DNA of 64,000 nucleotides from Aestuariibaculum lutulentum (GTDB lineage Bacteria; Bacteroidota; Bacteroidia; Flavobacteriales; Flavobacteriaceae), in assembly GCF_032926325.1 (NCBI RefSeq), contig NZ_CP136709.1:2760501-2824500 (forward strand). Direction: 5' to 3'. The position numbers were made by a program, and so were the translations under genes. A model generated the notes under the pieces. It saw nothing but the letters and a program-made list of their open reading frames with translations, was not told the DNA's origin and ran no database searches. This document shows positions 8,671 to 17,199 of the stretch, in pieces; within the stretch, counting starts at the first letter, position 1; each line of letters opens with the position of its first letter.

Positions 8671-8844
8671 TTAGCTACCTGTCGGAGCTAATACCTGATC
8701 TTGAGCTAAAGAAATTTCAGATCGAATAATAACAGGCATTTTGTTCGCTTTAGTAGGTTTTGGGGTTTTGTTGCAACTAAATTTTAAAAGTAAAAAATTT
8801 ACAAGTACAAGGGTAGTAATACAAAGAGTAATAGTCACTAACAT
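8671..8844 (-). CDS. 57-aa single-pass membrane protein (hypothetical)
   Basis: An open frame of 57 codons in the long ung-menB gap. The N-terminal ~27 residues are strongly hydrophobic (MLVTITLCITTLVLVNFLLL), then comes KFSCNKTPKPTKANKMPVII and an acidic/polar tail ending in APTGS. The pattern of one membrane helix, a basic juxtamembrane stretch and a short soluble tail looks like a real small protein rather than random AT-rich sequence. No strong ribosome-binding site is visible, which is normal in this phylum. A GTG two codons upstream is an alternative start. Function unknown. Confidence 0.55.
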   Translation of the reverse strand: MLVTITLCITTLVLVNFLLLKFSCNKTPKPTKANKMPVIIRSEISLAQDQVLAPTGS

Positions 8845-9280
8845 AGGCACGTGGTTTGGATTAACGACAAGATAAGTAAAATATATTCAAAGGGTATTAC
8901 TTAATCGTTAAGTGTTAAACTATAGCAAATTTACTCATAAAAGGACTACAAACCAATACGCAGTTGTACTTATTTTGATTTTCAGAATTTACTGTTAATA
9001 TTTTTGTTATTTTTTGTTTTTATTAAGGGATTTTTAATTTTTTCTTACTCATATTGTTAACTTGTAAAAAAAAATGTTTTTAAATGTTTTTTATTCTTAC
9101 ATAAAAATGTAAGTAATAATATTGTTATTTTGACGAATTATATTGCTATTTGTAAAGTTTATGGTCTTTTTTGTTTGAAAAACAACAGTTTAAAAATTTT
9201 ATGGAGAATCGAATAAAAGCAATTTATAAAACCAAAGGTTATTTTTAAAAGTGAAATAAGTGTATTTATGAAATATAATT
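8845..9280. other. AT-rich intergenic stretch before menB
   Basis: More than 400 bp without a convincing gene. It holds a perfect 7-bp hairpin at 9096-9113 (CTTACAT / ATGTAAG, loop AAAA), many T-runs and a 15-codon mini-ORF at 9201-9248 in the menB leader direction. I see no repeat array, tRNA or coding bias. Confidence 0.5.
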
Positions 9281-9288
9281 TATTTTTG
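9281..9288 (+). promoter_or_regulatory. -7 box of the men operon
   Basis: TATTTTTG fits TAnnTTTG exactly and lies 13 bp before the menB ATG, so the transcript would have a very short leader. No clear TTG -33 element is visible. Confidence 0.45.
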
Positions 9289-9301
9289 ACTAAAATATAA
9301 A

Positions 9302-10144
9302 ATGATGGAGCAAATAGATTGGAAAGTTGCTAAAGAATACGAGGATATAACCTATAAAAAATGTAATGGAGTTGCGAGAATAGCGTTTAACAGACCTAAT
9401 GTTCGTAATGCCTTCAGACCTAAAACAACAAGCGAATTATATGATGCCTTTTATGACGCTAATGAAGATGTAAATATCGGAGTTGTATTATTATCGGCCG
9501 AAGGGCCATCTACTAAAGATGGAATTTGGAGCTTTTGTTCAGGAGGAGACCAAAAGGCAAGAGGACATCAAGGTTATGTAGGTGAAGACGGGTATCACCG
9601 TTTGAATATTTTAGAAGTTCAACGATTAATCCGTTTTATGCCTAAAGCTGTAATTGCAGTAGTTCCAGGTTGGGCCGTAGGTGGAGGTCACAGTTTACAT
9701 GTGGTTTGCGACTTAACTTTAGCCAGTAAAGAACATGCTATTTTTAAGCAAACTGATGCTGATGTAACTAGTTTTGACGGTGGCTATGGTTCTGCTTATT
9801 TGGCAAAAATGGTCGGGCAGAAAAAAGCGCGTGAAATTTTCTTTTTAGGACGTAATTATTCAGCTCAGGAAGGTTTTGAAATGGGAATGGTTAATGCCGT
9901 AATTCCTCATGATGAATTGGAAGCAACCGCATACGAATGGGCTCAGGAAATATTGGCCAAATCACCAACATCTATTAAAATGTTGAAGTTCGCAATGAAC
10001 TTAACCGATGATGGTATGGTTGGTCAGCAGGTGTTTGCCGGAGAAGCGACGCGTTTAGCATATATGACCGATGAAGCTATTGAAGGACGAAATGCTTTCT
10101 TGGAAAAACGTAAGCCTAATTTTGCTAAAAAATGGATTCCATAA
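9302..10144 (+). CDS. menB: 1,4-dihydroxy-2-naphthoyl-CoA synthase
   Basis: Menaquinone enzyme that cyclises o-succinylbenzoyl-CoA to DHNA-CoA; crotonase fold, soluble. Family marks are ARIAFNRPNVRNAFRP near residue 27, the oxyanion-hole stretch FCSGGDQKARG near 79, VVPGWAVGGGHSLHVVCDL near 121, and TDADVTSFDGGYGSAYLAK near 151. The length of 280 aa is typical. It heads the operon menB-menA-hydrolase-menC-CPBP-menE, with menA starting one base after its stop. ATG 9302 is chosen; the following ATG is in frame. Confidence 0.97.
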   Translation: MMEQIDWKVAKEYEDITYKKCNGVARIAFNRPNVRNAFRPKTTSELYDAFYDANEDVNIGVVLLSAEGPSTKDGIWSFCSGGDQKARGHQGYVGEDGYHRLNILEVQRLIRFMPKAVIAVVPGWAVGGGHSLHVVCDLTLASKEHAIFKQTDADVTSFDGGYGSAYLAKMVGQKKAREIFFLGRNYSAQEGFEMGMVNAVIPHDELEATAYEWAQEILAKSPTSIKMLKFAMNLTDDGMVGQQVFAGEATRLAYMTDEAIEGRNAFLEKRKPNFAKKWIP

Positions 10145-10145
10145 T

Positions 10146-11048
10146 ATGAAGAATTTTTCTGTTTGGATTTCAGCCATGCGTTTACGAACGCTGCCTTTAT
10201 CAATTTCTGGAATTATTTTAGCCTCTTGTTTAGCAGCCTACAATGGATATTTTAACTGGCTCATTTTTACCTTGGCCATCTTAACAACGCTTAGTTTTCA
10301 AATTCTTTCAAACTTAGCTAACGATTATGGCGATGGAGTAAAAGGAACCGATAATGAAGATCGAGTAGGGCCAGATCGTGCGATACAATCTGGTGATATT
10401 TCTCCAGAGGAAATGTTTAATGCTATAAAGCTGAATGTGCTTATTTCAATTGGCTTGGCATTCTTCCTGATTTTTGTGTCATTTGGGGTAAATCATTTTT
10501 TATTAACCTTATTATTCTTTGTGTTAGGAATAGCGAGTGTTATTGCGGCTATTAAATATACCGTAGGAAATAATGCCTATGGATATAAGGGTTTAGGTGA
10601 TGTTTATGTGTTTATCTTTTTCGGATTAATTAGTGTTATTGGTTGTTACGTACTATACGCTAAAACTATTGATCATGTGGTATTTTTACCGGCAATTACT
10701 GTTGGTATGCTGAGTGCTGCGGTATTGAATCTGAACAACATGCGAGATATAGAATCTGATGTGAAATCGAATAAAATTACATTAGCTGTTAAAATAGGAA
10801 TTGCAAATGCAAAAAAGTATCAGTTATTCCTTGTTGGAGGAGCTATTGTGTTATCAGCTTTATTCGGGATTTTATATTATACGTCTATATTTAATTTGAT
10901 ATTTTTTATTGCTTACATCCCATTAATCCTCCATATAAAAACAGTGGTAACCAATAAAGATTCCAAATTATTAGACCCGGAATTAAAGAAGGTGGCTTTA
11001 ACAACAGTGTTATTAGCTGTTCTAATGGGGATAGGACATTTGTTATAG
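10146..11048 (+). CDS. menA: 1,4-dihydroxy-2-naphthoate polyprenyltransferase
   Basis: UbiA-superfamily membrane prenyltransferase that attaches the isoprenoid tail to DHNA. The prenyl-diphosphate Mg site is visible as NLANDYGDGVKGTDN near residue 58 and the second Asp-rich motif as NLNNMRDIESDVKSNKITLA near 198. About eight hydrophobic segments are present. I take ATG 10146 (MKNFSVWISAMRLRTLPLS), giving 300 aa; a longer in-frame opening from 10071 would run inside menB and adds no family-like residues. Confidence 0.95.
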   Translation: MKNFSVWISAMRLRTLPLSISGIILASCLAAYNGYFNWLIFTLAILTTLSFQILSNLANDYGDGVKGTDNEDRVGPDRAIQSGDISPEEMFNAIKLNVLISIGLAFFLIFVSFGVNHFLLTLLFFVLGIASVIAAIKYTVGNNAYGYKGLGDVYVFIFFGLISVIGCYVLYAKTIDHVVFLPAITVGMLSAAVLNLNNMRDIESDVKSNKITLAVKIGIANAKKYQLFLVGGAIVLSALFGILYYTSIFNLIFFIAYIPLILHIKTVVTNKDSKLLDPELKKVALTTVLLAVLMGIGHLL

Positions 11049-11090
11049 ATTTTTCGTATTTTTCTTTATTCAATTTTAAGATTATAAAAG

Positions 11091-11768
11091 ATGAAAATTA
11101 CATTTTACGGTCACGCCAGTTTAGGAATAGAAGTTAACGATGTGAACATTCTTGTCGATCCATTTATTTCGGCTAACGAGAAAGCTTCTCATATCAATAT
11201 CGAAGAGTTAAAGGCCGATTATATTTTGGTAACCCATGCACATCAGGATCACATTTTAGATGTTGAAGCCATTGCAAAACGTACAAATGCTGTTATTATT
11301 TCCAATGCTGAAATTGCAACCTATTACCAAAATAAAGGATTTGAGGCACACCCAATGAATCATGGTGGGCACTGGGATTTTGAATTTGGTACTGTGAAAT
11401 ATGTTGTTGCTTTACATTCATCGTCATTTCCTGATGGGACTTATGGCGGCCAACCGGGAGGTTTCGTTATCGAAGGTGAACATAAAAATATTTACATCGC
11501 AGGCGATACGGCATTGACTTACGATATGCAGTTAATACCGCTACGTACCAAGTTAGATTTAGCTATTCTTCCAATTGGAGATAATTTTACCATGGGAGTA
11601 GATGATGCTATTACAGCAAGTGATTTTGTAGAGTGCGATAAGGTTTTAGGCTATCATTTCGACACTTTTGGTTATATTGAAATCGATCACGAAGAGGCAA
11701 AACGTAAGTTTTTTGATAACGACAAAGATTTAATGTTATTAGAAATTGGTGAAAGTATAGAGTTATAG
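11091..11768 (+). CDS. UPF0173-type metal-dependent hydrolase (beta-lactamase fold)
   Basis: A 225-aa metallo-beta-lactamase-fold hydrolase. The metal ligands are readable: VTHAHQDHILD near residue 48 (HxHxDH), NHGGHWD near 90, and AGDTALTYDMQ near 140, with a late His at GYHFDTFG. The family is close to YtkL/UPF0173, with no settled substrate. It sits inside the menaquinone operon between menA and menC, and menC begins at the base after its stop. From this context it could act on a CoA thioester or quinone intermediate (inference). Confidence 0.85.
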   Translation: MKITFYGHASLGIEVNDVNILVDPFISANEKASHINIEELKADYILVTHAHQDHILDVEAIAKRTNAVIISNAEIATYYQNKGFEAHPMNHGGHWDFEFGTVKYVVALHSSSFPDGTYGGQPGGFVIEGEHKNIYIAGDTALTYDMQLIPLRTKLDLAILPIGDNFTMGVDDAITASDFVECDKVLGYHFDTFGYIEIDHEEAKRKFFDNDKDLMLLEIGESIEL

Positions 11769-12806
11769 ATGATAAACGCTTCGTACAAAAAATATATTTT
11801 AAATTTTAAACAAGCCTCTGGGACATCCAGAGGCATATTGAAAACCAAGGAGACTTGGTTTCTTATTTTAGACCAAAACGGAAAAACCGGAATAGGGGAA
11901 TGTGGTGTGTTCAGAGGGTTGTCGGCAGACGATAAACCCGATTACGAAGACAAACTAAAATGGACTTGCCAAAATATTCATTTAGGTTTAGATGATTTAC
12001 TTCATGAATTAATAGAATACCCAAGCATTCAATTTGGTTTAGAAATGGCTTTAAAATCTTTGGAAAGCCAAGATGGTTTTGAATTATTTTCTTCAAAATT
12101 CACTCAAGATCAGGACTCAATTGCCATTAACGGATTAATCTGGATGGGATCTGAAGTTTTTATGAAGCAGCAGATAGAGGATAAACTTAAAGCTGGTTTT
12201 TCTTGTATTAAAATGAAAATTGGCGCTATCGATTTTCAGTCGGAAGTCGATTTGTTAAAGTCTATTCGAAAGGACTTTTCAGCAAAAGATATTGAATTAC
12301 GAGTAGATGCTAATGGCGCTTTTTCACCTTCAGAAGCTTTAGAAAAACTAAAAATCTTATCGGACTTAGAACTGCATTCTATCGAGCAACCTATTAAACA
12401 GGGTCAGATTGAAGACATGACAAGACTTTGTGAGCAAACGCCATTACCCATCGCTTTAGATGAAGAATTAATAGGTGTTTTTCATGTAACGGATAAAGAG
12501 AAATTACTACAAACTATAAAGCCGCAGTACATTATTTTAAAACCAAGTTTAGTTGGTGGTTTTAAAGGCAGCGATGAGTGGATTTCAATAGCTGAAAACC
12601 AAAATATAGGCTGGTGGATAACGAGTGCATTGGAAAGCAATATTGGGCTTAACGCCATTGCGCAATACACTTACCAGAAGCAAAGTCCGTTACCTCAGGG
12701 TCTAGGAACAGGCGGACTTTTTATTAATAATTTCGATTCGCCTTTACAAGTGATTAATGGTGCGTTAAAATATAATAATTCACTAAATTGGAGTTTTAAC
12801 ATATAA
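11769..12806 (+). CDS. menC: o-succinylbenzoate synthase
   Basis: Enolase-superfamily enzyme that dehydrates SHCHC to o-succinylbenzoate. The 345-aa protein shows the catalytic Lys motif CIKMKIGAIDF near residue 153, the metal ligands in LRVDANGAF near 180, SIEQPI near 205 and ALDEELIG near 230, and the second Lys in YIILKPSLVGGF near 255. The N-terminal capping domain has KTGIGECGVFRGLS. Its start directly abuts the upstream hydrolase stop, which indicates coupled translation. Confidence 0.95.
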   Translation: MINASYKKYILNFKQASGTSRGILKTKETWFLILDQNGKTGIGECGVFRGLSADDKPDYEDKLKWTCQNIHLGLDDLLHELIEYPSIQFGLEMALKSLESQDGFELFSSKFTQDQDSIAINGLIWMGSEVFMKQQIEDKLKAGFSCIKMKIGAIDFQSEVDLLKSIRKDFSAKDIELRVDANGAFSPSEALEKLKILSDLELHSIEQPIKQGQIEDMTRLCEQTPLPIALDEELIGVFHVTDKEKLLQTIKPQYIILKPSLVGGFKGSDEWISIAENQNIGWWITSALESNIGLNAIAQYTYQKQSPLPQGLGTGGLFINNFDSPLQVINGALKYNNSLNWSFNI

Positions 12807-12809
12807 AGG

Positions 12810-13787
12810 ATGTATATAGAACAAGCATTTAAAGCCTTACACGATTGGTGGCGTTACATTATAGGTGTATTTATCATTGTATTTGGAGTTTTCATCGGGC
12901 AGATACCGTTTACAGCAGCCGTATTGTTGAAGGCTTTTAAAGATGGTGAAAATCCATCTGGATTAGATCAGTCCGCAATGATGAGTTATCTGGAACCAAA
13001 TCTGAATTTATTCCTGATGTTACTATCATTTGCAGTTGGTTTAGCAGCATTATTATTAGTTACAAAATATTTACATAAACAGTCTTTTACGGAATTAACA
13101 ACATCAAGAAAGCAAATTGATTGGAAACGTTTTTGGTTCATCTTTTTATTCTGGGGAATCATTTCAAGCGGATTGGTTGTAGCAGATTATTACATGACGC
13201 CAGAGCATTATGAACTCAATTTTCAGCTTAAACCGTTTATTATTCTTTGTGTAATAGCGATCATTTTTGTGCCTTTGCAAACCAGTTTTGAGGAGTATTT
13301 GTTTCGAGGGTACTTAATGCAGGGTATTGGTGTTATAGTGAAGAATAAATGGATGCCTTTAATAATAACATCCTGTGTTTTCGGATTGCTGCACATAGCT
13401 AATCCGGAGGTTGAAAAATTAGGGCCTATGATAATGATCTATTACATTGGTACGGGATTGTTTCTAGGAATTATGACGCTTATGGATGAAGGTATGGAAT
13501 TGTCGCTTGGCTTTCATGCAGCTAATAATTTATTTACAGCTTTATTGGTAACGGCCGACTGGACTGCATTCCAAACGCATTCCATATTAAAAGATATGTC
13601 CGATCCTTCAGAAACGGCATTGAGCGAAATATTTGTTCCAGTATTTGTAGTCTTTCCAATCATTTTATTTATCCTATCTAAAATTTATAAATGGACGGAT
13701 TGGAAAGAAAAACTATTCGGAAAAGTTGAAGAACCAGTATTATTAACATCAGAAATAGATAACATCGGAAATGACACCAACTTATAA
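12810..13787 (+). CDS. CPBP-family intramembrane glutamic protease
   Basis: A 325-aa polytopic membrane protein of the CPBP (CAAX protease/Abi) family. The diagnostic motif FEEYLFRGYLMQ (EExxxR) lies near residue 170, followed by FGLLHIANPE near 197 and the late HAANNLF near 237, which supply the conserved His residues. About eight membrane segments are present. The target is unknown. It begins 4 bp after menC, and its last 17 bp overlap the start of menE, so it is cotranscribed with the quinone genes; a direct role in the pathway is not implied by the family. Confidence 0.88.
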   Translation: MYIEQAFKALHDWWRYIIGVFIIVFGVFIGQIPFTAAVLLKAFKDGENPSGLDQSAMMSYLEPNLNLFLMLLSFAVGLAALLLVTKYLHKQSFTELTTSRKQIDWKRFWFIFLFWGIISSGLVVADYYMTPEHYELNFQLKPFIILCVIAIIFVPLQTSFEEYLFRGYLMQGIGVIVKNKWMPLIITSCVFGLLHIANPEVEKLGPMIMIYYIGTGLFLGIMTLMDEGMELSLGFHAANNLFTALLVTADWTAFQTHSILKDMSDPSETALSEIFVPVFVVFPIILFILSKIYKWTDWKEKLFGKVEEPVLLTSEIDNIGNDTNL

Positions 13788-14835
13788 AAATGTACATCTG
13801 AAATTTAAGTTTAATGGGTTTCACTATACACGTGAATATCTGTTGGAACTCGCTTACGATTTTGTTAAGGAAGGCAAATCTTATGAAAGAGAAATTGGTG
13901 ATTTTTTGTTTCAATGGTTAGATGATAGCGAAACGATAAGGGTTAAAACATCGGGTTCAACGGGAACACCAAAGGTTGTTGAATTATCGAAACAGGCTAT
14001 GGTGAATTCTGCTTTAGCTACGGGTGATTTTTTTAAGTTAAATCCAGGTGATGCCGCTTTAATGTGCCTGCCGGCAACTTATATTGCAGGTAAAATGATG
14101 CTGGTTAGATCTATAATTCTAGGTTTGGAACTGGATGTTGTGGAGCCTTCTTCTGCTTTAAAATTTGACAGGAATAAGGTCTACGATTTTTGTGCTATGG
14201 TTCCTATGCAGTTGGAAAAGGTACTTGATAAAGTTGATAATATTAAAACCCTAATCGTGGGTGGAGCACCGACTTCCAATAACTTAAAAGCCAGTATTCA
14301 GGAATTAAAAACGCATGTTTTTGAAACTTATGGTATGACAGAAACGGTGACGCATATCGCTTTAAAACCAATTAATCATACTTCAGTTGCAAAGCCTAAT
14401 TTTAAAGTGTTGCCTGGAGTTGCTATTTCTCAGGATCATCGTGATTGTCTGGTGATTGAAGCTCCGAAGTTATGTCAGGAAAAAATTATTACTAACGATA
14501 TCGTTAAAATTCATTCGAAATCAGAATTTGAATGGTTAGGGCGTTTCGATAATGTGATTAATTCAGGTGGCGTTAAACTTTTTCCGGAGCAAATAGAAGC
14601 TAAACTTCAGAATAAAATAAAGGATAGATTTTTTATAGCCTCCGAGCCTAACGAAGTTTTAGGCGAACAACTTATTTTGGTCGTAGAAAGTGAAACAAAT
14701 GATTTGAATTCTGAAGTGTTTTCAGAATTGGATAAATTCGAGACACCCAAAGCTGTATATGCTTTAAAGGAATTTGTAGAAACTTCTTCAGGAAAAATTC
14801 AGCGAAAAAAGACATTGCAGTCAATAAAAAAATAA
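13771..14835 (+). CDS. menE: o-succinylbenzoate-CoA ligase, short AMP-binding type
   Basis: ANL-superfamily ligase that activates o-succinylbenzoate with ATP and CoA. The P-loop-like signature VKTSGSTGTPKVVELSK is near residue 58, FETYGMTETVTHIA near 187, WLGRFDNVINSGGVKLFPEQ near 252, and the catalytic Lys region SSGKIQRKK at the C-terminus. At 354 aa it is shorter than the ~450-aa E. coli enzyme, as usual in Bacteroidota. ATG 13771 overlaps the CPBP gene end. Its place at the end of the men operon supports the MenE call over other acyl-CoA ligases. Confidence 0.93.
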   Translation: MTPTYKNVHLKFKFNGFHYTREYLLELAYDFVKEGKSYEREIGDFLFQWLDDSETIRVKTSGSTGTPKVVELSKQAMVNSALATGDFFKLNPGDAALMCLPATYIAGKMMLVRSIILGLELDVVEPSSALKFDRNKVYDFCAMVPMQLEKVLDKVDNIKTLIVGGAPTSNNLKASIQELKTHVFETYGMTETVTHIALKPINHTSVAKPNFKVLPGVAISQDHRDCLVIEAPKLCQEKIITNDIVKIHSKSEFEWLGRFDNVINSGGVKLFPEQIEAKLQNKIKDRFFIASEPNEVLGEQLILVVESETNDLNSEVFSELDKFETPKAVYALKEFVETSSGKIQRKKTLQSIKK

Positions 14836-14907
14836 GTTTCCTGTAACGGAAAGTCGCTTTTTAAGACCAATAAGCAACCTTTTATAAATAATTGAAAAAA
14901 TAATTAT

Positions 14908-16671
14908 ATGAACTTTATTAAACGCGTGTTATCGACCGTTACAGGAATCTTTGTGTTTTTAGGTATTTGTCTTGGATTACTTATTGTTTTCGGACTAATT
15001 TTTGGGTCTTCATCAGAGGAAATTGTAAAAGTAAAGCCGAATTCAGTACTCGATTTAAAACTCGATTTTCCTATTAAAGATTATGCTGGTAAAACAGAAT
15101 TTGAGCATTACGAATTTTTAAACAAGGATGATAAAAACGGGTTATTCAATATTATCGACGCTATTCATTATGCAGCTATCGACGATAATATTAAAGGGAT
15201 TTCCATCGACAATAATTTTATTAATGCGGGAATTTCTCAAACCAAAGCCATTCGTGATGCTTTAATAAAGTTTAAAGAATCTGGCAAGTTCATTACAGCT
15301 TACGCCGATATTTATTCACAAAAAGATTATTACCTGAGTTCTGTTGCCGATACGATTTTTATGAATCCTGCCGGAATGATGGAATTTAAAGGCTTGTCTT
15401 CAGAGCAGTTGTATTTTAAAGATTTTCAGGAAAAAACGGGATTGAAAATGGAAGTCGTGCGCTTTGGAAAATATAAAAGTGCCGTAGAACCTTTTCTTGA
15501 AAATGAAATGAGTGAAGCCAACAGGGAACAAGTTGAAGTATTTTTAAACTCTATCTGGACTGAAATTAAGTCGGAGATTTCAGAGAGCAGAGGGGTTTCT
15601 ACAGAACAATTAAATATTATTGCAGATAGTTTGTTGGCTCGTAATGCGTCTTTAGCGCAAAAGGCGAAGCTTATCGATAAAATTGCCTATCATGATGAAT
15701 ATCTTGCAGGTTTAAAAACGGCTGCAGGTACCCAAGATTCAAAAAAACTGGAGATGGTTTCCATTTTTGATTATGCAGAACATACAGCTTCTAATATGTT
15801 AACCAATTACAGTAAAGATAAGATTGCTGTTATCTATGCCGAAGGTGAAATTATTTACGGTGAAGGTGACGAAGGCTCGGTTGGGCAAGGCGTCATGACA
15901 AAATCATTGGTTGAAGCCAGAAATAATGATAAAATTAAAGCCATGGTTTTACGTATTAATTCACCAGGAGGAAGTGCCTTGGCAAGTGAGTTAATCTGGC
16001 GTGAAATAGAATTGACAAAGAAACTAAAACCTGTTATTGTATCAATGGGTAACGTTGCGGCTTCAGGAGGGTATTATATTGCCTGTAATGCCGATAAAAT
16101 CATTGCTGAACCAACAACGATTACTGGTAGTATTGGGGTATTCGGTATGTTGCCAAACGGAAACGCTTTAGCAAGTAAAATAGGGATTAACGCCGAGCAA
16201 GTGTCTACCAATAAAAATTCGGTGACTTATAGTTTCTTTGAACCGCTAAATGATGCGCAACACGATTTTATCAAGGAAGAGATTATAAGTATTTATGAGC
16301 TGTTTACAGGTCGTGTGGCAGAAGGTCGAGGCATGGATAAAGATGCTGTAAAGGAAATAGCTCAGGGACGTGTCTGGACAGGAACAGATGCTTTAAAAAT
16401 CGGTTTGGTAGATGAATTAGGAGGATTAGATTTAGCACTTAAATATGCAGCTGAAGCGGCAGGCATTTCAGAGTATAATATTAAAGAGTTTCCTATTTAT
16501 AAGAAAGATTTAGATAAAATCTTAAGACAATTTGGGTTAGCAGAAGCTAAAGAAGATATTATGAAAGATGAGCTTGGTGAAGAAGCTTATGACTTATTAA
16601 AACAAGTTAAAACCATGACACAACGTAAAGGTATTCAGTTGTTATTACCTTATAGTTTGGATATTAAATAA
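14908..16671 (+). CDS. sppA: signal peptide peptidase SppA, 67K type
   Basis: A 587-aa inner-membrane serine protease that degrades cleaved signal peptides. One N-terminal membrane helix is seen at ~8-32. The two tandem S49 domains hold the catalytic Lys in RFGKYKSAVEPFLE near residue 190 and the nucleophile Ser in GNVAASGGYYIACNAD near 388, the expected Lys-Ser dyad spread across both halves. RVWTGTDALKIGLVDELGGL closes the domain. It follows menE by 72 bp and may be read from the same transcript; a terminator follows. Confidence 0.96.
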   Translation: MNFIKRVLSTVTGIFVFLGICLGLLIVFGLIFGSSSEEIVKVKPNSVLDLKLDFPIKDYAGKTEFEHYEFLNKDDKNGLFNIIDAIHYAAIDDNIKGISIDNNFINAGISQTKAIRDALIKFKESGKFITAYADIYSQKDYYLSSVADTIFMNPAGMMEFKGLSSEQLYFKDFQEKTGLKMEVVRFGKYKSAVEPFLENEMSEANREQVEVFLNSIWTEIKSEISESRGVSTEQLNIIADSLLARNASLAQKAKLIDKIAYHDEYLAGLKTAAGTQDSKKLEMVSIFDYAEHTASNMLTNYSKDKIAVIYAEGEIIYGEGDEGSVGQGVMTKSLVEARNNDKIKAMVLRINSPGGSALASELIWREIELTKKLKPVIVSMGNVAASGGYYIACNADKIIAEPTTITGSIGVFGMLPNGNALASKIGINAEQVSTNKNSVTYSFFEPLNDAQHDFIKEEIISIYELFTGRVAEGRGMDKDAVKEIAQGRVWTGTDALKIGLVDELGGLDLALKYAAEAAGISEYNIKEFPIYKKDLDKILRQFGLAEAKEDIMKDELGEEAYDLLKQVKTMTQRKGIQLLLPYSLDIK

Positions 16672-16689
16672 TTCCTTAAATATTTATAA

Positions 16690-16720
16690 AAAAGAGCGAC
16701 TTAACGGTCGCTCTTTTTTT
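16690..16720 (+). terminator. bidirectional terminator after sppA
   Basis: 10-bp stem AAAGAGCGAC / GTCGCTCTTT, loop TTAACG, then a T-run; the A-run on the other side serves the convergent DoxX gene. Confidence 0.9.
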
Positions 16721-17141
16721 ATTGTTGCATTTTAAAATAATAATCTAAAGAATGTTTTCCAGAACCGTAGAAAAGGAAAAACATACACACTACAAACGTA
16801 ACAAGAGCCAACATTAAATTTCCGGAATTCATTTCACCGACAAAATTAATGAGTATGGCGCCTATTAAAATTGGTAACTGTCCAATAATTGCCCATCGCG
16901 TTAATAACCCAAAAGCTATAAGCATACCGCCAATAAAGTGAGCAGGAGCTACGTAATGCACAGCAATCATACCGCCGGCCATGTTCTGCATAGGTTTAAA
17001 TAATTCGGTAAGCATCATGCTATCAGACATAAAACTAATGCCTTTAATAAACAGAAAGACACCCAGAGCAACACGTAATAAATCCAGAGGCAAATAAGTA
17101 TGCGCATTGGCCCACTTATTAAGTGTTTTTATTGTATCCAT
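16719..17141 (-). CDS. DoxX-family membrane protein
   Basis: A 140-aa four-helix inner-membrane protein. The DoxX pattern is visible: LDLLRVALGVFLFIKGISFM near residue 19, HFIGGMLIAFGLLTRWA near 68 and a final helix LMLALVTFVVCMFFLFYGSG. Family members take part in thiosulfate oxidation, redox or membrane stress complexes, but no role can be fixed here. It lies downstream of the carboxylase gene on the same strand with a 58-bp gap. Confidence 0.82.
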   Translation of the reverse strand: MDTIKTLNKWANAHTYLPLDLLRVALGVFLFIKGISFMSDSMMLTELFKPMQNMAGGMIAVHYVAPAHFIGGMLIAFGLLTRWAIIGQLPILIGAILINFVGEMNSGNLMLALVTFVVCMFFLFYGSGKHSLDYYFKMQQ

Positions 17142-17199
17142 AATTGAAATTTATTGATTTTCAACTAATAAGATACGAAAAATAAAGCATAAAAGCCAA

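Noticed and set aside
12810..13787. Abortive-infection (Abi) defence gene
   Set aside because: CPBP proteins are sometimes labelled Abi, but this one overlaps menE inside a housekeeping operon.
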